Shown here: in pieces, positions 60,114 to 64,000 of the stretch
Position numbering within the stretch: position 1 is the first letter of the stretch
Layout: each line of letters begins with the position of its first letter
Position numbers and translations under genes: made by a program
Notes under the pieces: model-generated
Databases searched by the model: none
Told to the model about the DNA's origin: nothing
The model's input: the letters and a program-made list of their open reading frames with translations, nothing else
Assembly: GCF_042651485.1 (NCBI RefSeq)
Contig: NZ_JBHSDH010000013.1
Coordinates: 186,001-250,000, forward strand
Origin: Sphingorhabdus_B arenilitoris
GTDB taxonomy: Bacteria > Pseudomonadota > Alphaproteobacteria > Sphingomonadales > Sphingomonadaceae
Reading direction: 5' to 3'
DNA length: 64,000 nt

Positions 60114-61382
60114 ATGAATGCGCCCGACCAAATACAAAGCCGCCCCCAAAATGCCATGGCCGATCCGTCAGGCAAAGGGGGCGGTCTTTTAACGCGGCTT
60201 CTAGCCGGGCGGTTGCATAAACTATTGGATTTGATCGATTCTGGGCTCGATTCTGGTAGCGTTGAAGGTGAATTGCCCGATGGAAGCTACCGCGTCCTTG
60301 GCGGTCGTTCACCGGGTCCGCGGGCCCATATGAATATCAATAGCTGGCGCGCATTGTCTCGCATTGCCGCCAACGGTTCGATCGGCCTTTACGAGGGCTG
60401 GCAAAAGGGGGAATGGGACAGCCCTGATCCCGTGCAGATATTCGCGTTATTCGTGCAAAACCGGGTCACCTTGGGCGATGCGGTGCGGCCTTCACCCATC
60501 GTTGGGGCAGCGGGCCGGTTATGGCATTGGCTGCGGCGCAACACTAAAGCAGGTTCGCGGCGCAATATCGAATTTCACTATGATCTGGGCAATGCATTTT
60601 ATGCGACCTGGCTCGACGAAACGATGACCTATTCAAGCGCGCTGTTCGGCGGCGCAGAAACAGAAAGCCAGTCGCTTGCCGATGCGCAGCGGGCAAAAAA
60701 TGACGCCATGCTCCGCAGGTTGCAGCTGTCCGATGGTGACCGTCTATTGGAAATTGGATGCGGCTGGGGCGGATTGGCCGAACAAGCGCTGCTGCAGAAT
60801 AAGCTAAATTACCAAGGCATCACCCTTTCGCATGAGCAAAAAGCCTATGCTGATCACAGATTGTCGCGCTTTGGTGACGCGGCGCAGGTTTCAATCACCG
60901 ATTACCGCGACGTGACCGGCACTTTTGACGCTATAGCTAGCGTGGAAATGGTAGAGGCGGTGGGGCAGCAATATTGGCCGTCCTATTTGGATTGTATCGC
61001 CAATCGGTTAAAACAAGGCGGGCGAGCGGCAATTCAATATATCCGGATTGAAGACGATATTTTTGAAAGTTACGCCAAAAATATGGATTTCATCCAACGG
61101 TACATATTTCCGGGCGGGATGCTACTTTCCGAAAGCCGGTTTCGCGCTCTGGCTCAGCAGCGAGGTCTGGATTGGCAAGATCAGTGTGATTTTGGCCTCG
61201 ATTATGCAGAAACGCTGCGCCGTTGGCGTTTGGCATTTGAAGCTGCGGCGGCAGACGGGCGTTTGCCCGCTGGTTTTGATGCGCAATTCGTCAAGCTGTG
61301 GCGATTTTACCTGATATATTGCGAAGGCGGTTTTCGTGGTGGCGGCATTAACGTGGCGCAAGTGACTTTGGTTAAACAATAG
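60114..61382 (+). CDS. Cyclopropane-fatty-acyl-phospholipid synthase family protein
   Basis: SAM-dependent methyltransferase that adds a methylene bridge to unsaturated acyl chains of membrane lipids. A N-terminal domain of about 130 residues, then IEFHYDLGNAFYATWLDETMTYSSALF (in part), motif I LLEIGCGWGGLAEQA with GCGWG at 215-219, and EMVEAVGQQYWPSYLD. 422 aa. Other members of the family methylate lipids differently, so the exact product is inferred. Confidence 0.9.
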   Translation: MNAPDQIQSRPQNAMADPSGKGGGLLTRLLAGRLHKLLDLIDSGLDSGSVEGELPDGSYRVLGGRSPGPRAHMNINSWRALSRIAANGSIGLYEGWQKGEWDSPDPVQIFALFVQNRVTLGDAVRPSPIVGAAGRLWHWLRRNTKAGSRRNIEFHYDLGNAFYATWLDETMTYSSALFGGAETESQSLADAQRAKNDAMLRRLQLSDGDRLLEIGCGWGGLAEQALLQNKLNYQGITLSHEQKAYADHRLSRFGDAAQVSITDYRDVTGTFDAIASVEMVEAVGQQYWPSYLDCIANRLKQGGRAAIQYIRIEDDIFESYAKNMDFIQRYIFPGGMLLSESRFRALAQQRGLDWQDQCDFGLDYAETLRRWRLAFEAAAADGRLPAGFDAQFVKLWRFYLIYCEGGFRGGGINVAQVTLVKQ

Positions 61383-61432
61383 GCTTGCCAATTACCACAC
61401 TGCGTTGGAGAGAGAGCAGGAGGAGAGAGACA

Positions 61433-62611
61433 ATGTGGAAATGGATAATTGGGCTAATTGCTGTAATTGCGGCAGCCACGGGCGTTTTTTGGTTCAGCGC
61501 AGACAAAGATACGCGGCAATTGCTGGCCAATATGCCAACCGACCGCAATGTCCTATTCTGGACAGTGGCGCAGCGCGATGCCGCATTTCGCGCGATGGAC
61601 GCGCTACCGATCCTGGCAAAAGTAAATATCATAGAGGCCGGAGATAAAGTTCACCCGTTGCCAGAGGGTCAGCCGCTGAATATCGACGTTGCCAAATATA
61701 TGGCGGATCAACGCACGTCGGGCTTGGTGATCTTACAGGATGGTAAGATCAGATTGGAAAAATACGGTCTAGGATTTTCGGCGCAAGGTAAATGGACGAG
61801 CTTTTCGGTGGCAAAATCCTTCACCTCGACTTTGGTTGGCGCGGCGATAAAAGATGGCAAGATCAAAAGCATCGATGACAAAGTATCGGCCTATATCCCG
61901 GATTTGAAAGGGTCGGCTTATGACGATGTGACCATCGAACAATTGCTGACCATGACGTCTGGTGTGCGGTGGAACGAAGATTATGAAGATCCCAAAAGCG
62001 ATGTTGCTCGCTTTAACGAGCATAAGGCTGAAAAGGGGATGGACGTAACGGTAAGCTATATGCGCAAGTTACCGCGCGAGGCGCCTGCCGGCACGAAGTG
62101 GGTATATAAAACCGGCGAAACCAATTTGATTGGCGTGTTGGTATCGAGCGCGACGGGCAAAAAACTGTCAGATTATTTGTCCGAAAAAATATGGGCACCC
62201 TATGGCATGGAGCAAGACGCAAGCTGGCTATTGGGCTCAACCGGCCATGAAATTAGCGGTTGTTGCATCCAGGCATCTACCCGCGATTTTGCGCGTTTTG
62301 GGCAGTTTATTCTGGATGGCGCGACAATTAACGGGACATCTATCCTGCCTGACGGATGGCTTGCAAAAGCCGGAACAGACCAAATTGGCAGCGGCGTGGG
62401 TAAAGGCTATGGCTATCAATGGTGGACCAATAGCGATGGCACCTTTGCGGCGCAGGGTATTTTCGGCCAAGGAATATTCATCGATCCCAAGCGAAGATTG
62501 GTGATCGCATCCAACAGCAACTGGCCCAAGGCAACTGACCCGGACACTGTGGGGCAACAGCGTGAGGACTTTTACCGCATGGTCCAAGCTGCTGTGGATG
62601 CGGAGGGTTAA
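61433..62611 (+). CDS. Serine hydrolase of the beta-lactamase / class C family
   Basis: Membrane-anchored by one N-terminal segment (about residues 4-22) with the domain outside. SVAK at 125-128 gives nucleophile S125 and K128; YKTGETN is the second motif with the Tyr. Resembles esterases, D-aminopeptidases and 6-aminohexanoate-dimer hydrolases more than true beta-lactamases. ATG 61433 is preceded by AGGAGGAGAG, whereas the frame start at 61385 is not. 392 aa. Substrate unknown. Confidence 0.85.
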   Translation: MWKWIIGLIAVIAAATGVFWFSADKDTRQLLANMPTDRNVLFWTVAQRDAAFRAMDALPILAKVNIIEAGDKVHPLPEGQPLNIDVAKYMADQRTSGLVILQDGKIRLEKYGLGFSAQGKWTSFSVAKSFTSTLVGAAIKDGKIKSIDDKVSAYIPDLKGSAYDDVTIEQLLTMTSGVRWNEDYEDPKSDVARFNEHKAEKGMDVTVSYMRKLPREAPAGTKWVYKTGETNLIGVLVSSATGKKLSDYLSEKIWAPYGMEQDASWLLGSTGHEISGCCIQASTRDFARFGQFILDGATINGTSILPDGWLAKAGTDQIGSGVGKGYGYQWWTNSDGTFAAQGIFGQGIFIDPKRRLVIASNSNWPKATDPDTVGQQREDFYRMVQAAVDAEG

Positions 62612-62646
62612 GGCCTTAATGCCAGCTGGCAAAATGGCCGGGGGAT

Positions 62647-63030
62647 TTAACCCTCTTCGACCACCGAAAAACGATTCAGGATCGAATCCAATACGGCTTC
62701 GTTGAGTAGATTTTGAAATGCGCAGCCGATCATCGTGCCGTCATTCCAGGCTATTTCTGCTTCCAGCGCGGCAAGGCCGGGCATGGTGATGAATACCCGC
62801 GTGCCGGCTTTCATGCCGGTCAATGCCTCTGCGGAAAAGCCAGAAATGGATAGATCCTTCACGATGATGCTGAATCCTTTGAAGCCGGAGGGGCGCAAGG
62901 ATGCCGGAATGCGAAGCTTTGTGCGAGGTGCGCAGCGATCCTCCAATGCGGCTTCGGCATAGTCAATGTGAGAGGCAGTGTGGGGCGCCGGTTGAACGTC
63001 CGGCATTGTGGTCAAGTAAGTTAGGGTCAT
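62647..63030 (-). CDS. PilZ-domain protein
   Basis: Small protein with a PilZ-like beta-barrel (about 28-120): RCAPRTKLRIPASLR, then VKDLSISGFSAEAL, where PilZ proteins carry D/N-x-S-x-x-G. The first motif only loosely matches RxxxR, so c-di-GMP binding is not certain. ATG 63030 has GGAG eight bases upstream; ATG 63006 is an alternative start. 127 aa. The 287 bases upstream (63031-63317) show no convincing gene. Confidence 0.8.
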   Translation of the reverse strand: MTLTYLTTMPDVQPAPHTASHIDYAEAALEDRCAPRTKLRIPASLRPSGFKGFSIIVKDLSISGFSAEALTGMKAGTRVFITMPGLAALEAEIAWNDGTMIGCAFQNLLNEAVLDSILNRFSVVEEG

Positions 63031-63317
63031 TAAACTATCTCCATTATTGGAAAACCCTGTCTATCCAAGCAAGGTAAATCTGAGGTTCCAACCTTTGCTC
63101 AAGGGAAATTTAACCATCTTTTTTAAACCTTATCGAGGAATAAGCCCCGCTATTGGAGAAGCTTTTGCAACCACACTTGCTTTTTCGGCGGAGCATCGCC
63201 ATATGCCCGGTCGGGAGTCGGATGGACGTGGCACTCGCCAATCTGGTCAGATCCTGACGGAAGCAGCCACAACGAATTCGCTGCGGGTCGTCCGGCTCCT
63301 ACTTTTTCCAATCGACG

Positions 63318-64000
63318 CTATATTTTTTTGAGTTCGATCAGCGTGTAGTTGACGAAATATTCGAAAAAAAACGGCATTTTCATCAGCAGCGATCCGACCG
63401 CTTTTTTAACGCCCTTATGACCAAAGCCTCGATTATCCTGCCGGATAATTTCGAACCTTGTCTTTTCGGCCAGATTTTTGAAACCGGCAAGGTCAAGCTG
63501 ATTTAAATAGCCATGATCCTTAAAATTATCAAATTGCGCCCATTTATTCGGACGCTTTTGCCCGTGCTCGTCCAAATCCCAATGATGCGGGGCAAAGTCT
63601 GGATCGTCATAAATTCGCGCAGCAGTTTGAAACAATGCCTTTTCGCCGAAAAGGACATGGGCCCAAGGGATCGGAATGAGGCTGTTCATATGCGGGCCAT
63701 AGGGGCCTTTGAAAGGAAACCATTCGATCAGGACCTTTCCGCCCGGACGAAGCACGCGGTGCCATTCGGCCATGATCTCCAACGGCGTCATGATATGTTC
63801 CATACAGTCAAAGGCCAATATGGTGTCGACGCTTTCATCGGCGGCTGGCAGGCCAGAAGTTTCGCCTAAGACGAATTTAATCGGCGGCATGGCCTTTATG
63901 TGCACAATTTGGCTCAGCGCCTGATTGGCTCTTTCGATGGCGAAGGCATCTATATCGATACCCAATATGGATTTTGGCGCGTATTTGTCCGCCAGATACA
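63318..64000 (-). CDS. Class I SAM-dependent methyltransferase (5' end beyond the window)
   Basis: Frame runs off the right edge without a start, so the N-terminus is missing; the visible part is about 227 residues. It reads ILGIDIDAFAIERA (end of motif I strand and motif II), then DTILAFDCMEHIMTPLEIMA and VLRPGGKVLIEWFP, the usual post-motif blocks of the Methyltransf_11 group. Substrate unknown. The ATG-less TTG near 63965 is not a likely start. Confidence 0.85.
   Translation of the reverse strand, partial: YLADKYAPKSILGIDIDAFAIERANQALSQIVHIKAMPPIKFVLGETSGLPAADESVDTILAFDCMEHIMTPLEIMAEWHRVLRPGGKVLIEWFPFKGPYGPHMNSLIPIPWAHVLFGEKALFQTAARIYDDPDFAPHHWDLDEHGQKRPNKWAQFDNFKDHGYLNQLDLAGFKNLAEKTRFEIIRQDNRGFGHKGVKKAVGSLLMKMPFFFEYFVNYTLIELKKI

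Noticed and set aside
61433..62611. True beta-lactamase (resistance gene)
   Set aside because: It has the SxxK motif but also a membrane anchor and NylB/EstB-like features; nothing supports a resistance role.
63047..63331. 94-codon frame on the plus strand between PilZ and the methyltransferase
   Set aside because: No ribosome-binding site, no family features, ends inside the opposite gene.

Overview
The window is chromosomal DNA of an alphaproteobacterium, most likely of the order Sphingomonadales. This is inferred from protein style (compact dcw cluster, split GcvPA/GcvPB, NDUFS4-type complex I subunit, CysNC fusion, DUF938 and DUF6456 proteins) and from REP-like repeats typical of sphingomonad genomes. 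No rRNA is present to confirm it. Almost all genes are housekeeping, densely packed, and mostly start on the stop codon of the gene before.

Layout. 1-323: 3' end of an uncharacterised gene. 324-19186: a complete division and cell-wall (dcw) operon, mraZ-rsmH-ftsL-ftsI-murE-murF-mraY-murD-ftsW-murG-murC-murB-ddl-ftsQ-ftsA-ftsZ, preceded by a helically phased array of MraZ-box-like repeats and closed by a strong intrinsic terminator. 19258-23164: a TPR/SPOR protein, a dGTPase-like HD hydrolase and an NAD(P)-binding protein. 23224-27993: glycine cleavage system under a tandem glycine riboswitch (gcvT-gcvH-gcvPA-gcvPB); a REP-like double palindrome sits in frame inside gcvPB. 27990-32175: DUF938 methyltransferase-like protein, acyl-CoA synthetase, ABC-F protein. 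32503-36061 (minus): sulfate activation (cysD-cysNC-cysQ). 36139-39808 (minus): surface polysaccharide genes (UDP-glucose dehydrogenase, UDP-glucuronate epimerase-like enzyme, O-antigen polymerase-like protein). 39901-41454: a small lipoprotein, a holin/endolysin pair and tRNA-Pro(GGG). 41657-44647: yajC-secD-secF. 44676-47052: a glycosyltransferase coupled to an XRE regulator, with a divergent DUF6456 protein. 47082-64000: a second ABC-F protein, D-amino-acid aminotransferase-like protein, a PepSY/two-component operon, chorismate mutase, polyprenyl diphosphate synthase, HrpB helicase, NDUFS4 protein, a LemA/TPM/TPM/Nudix operon, MscL, a cyclopropane fatty acid synthase, a serine hydrolase, a PilZ protein and a truncated methyltransferase.

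The most interesting system is spread over 40.2-47.1 kb. The holin looks like the 3-TM family associated with gene transfer agent (GTA) release and is paired with a GH108-type endolysin. About 5 kb away an XRE regulator faces a DUF6456 protein. An identical 13-base sequence, AACCAAATAGGTT, the core of a perfect inverted repeat, lies just upstream of both the endolysin and the XRE gene. The promoter regions also share CTTTCCTACA. This suggests that the XRE protein represses itself, possibly the DUF6456 gene, and the lysis genes: a GTA-type lysis and control circuit outside any visible structural GTA cluster. No capsid, portal or terminase genes are visible here.
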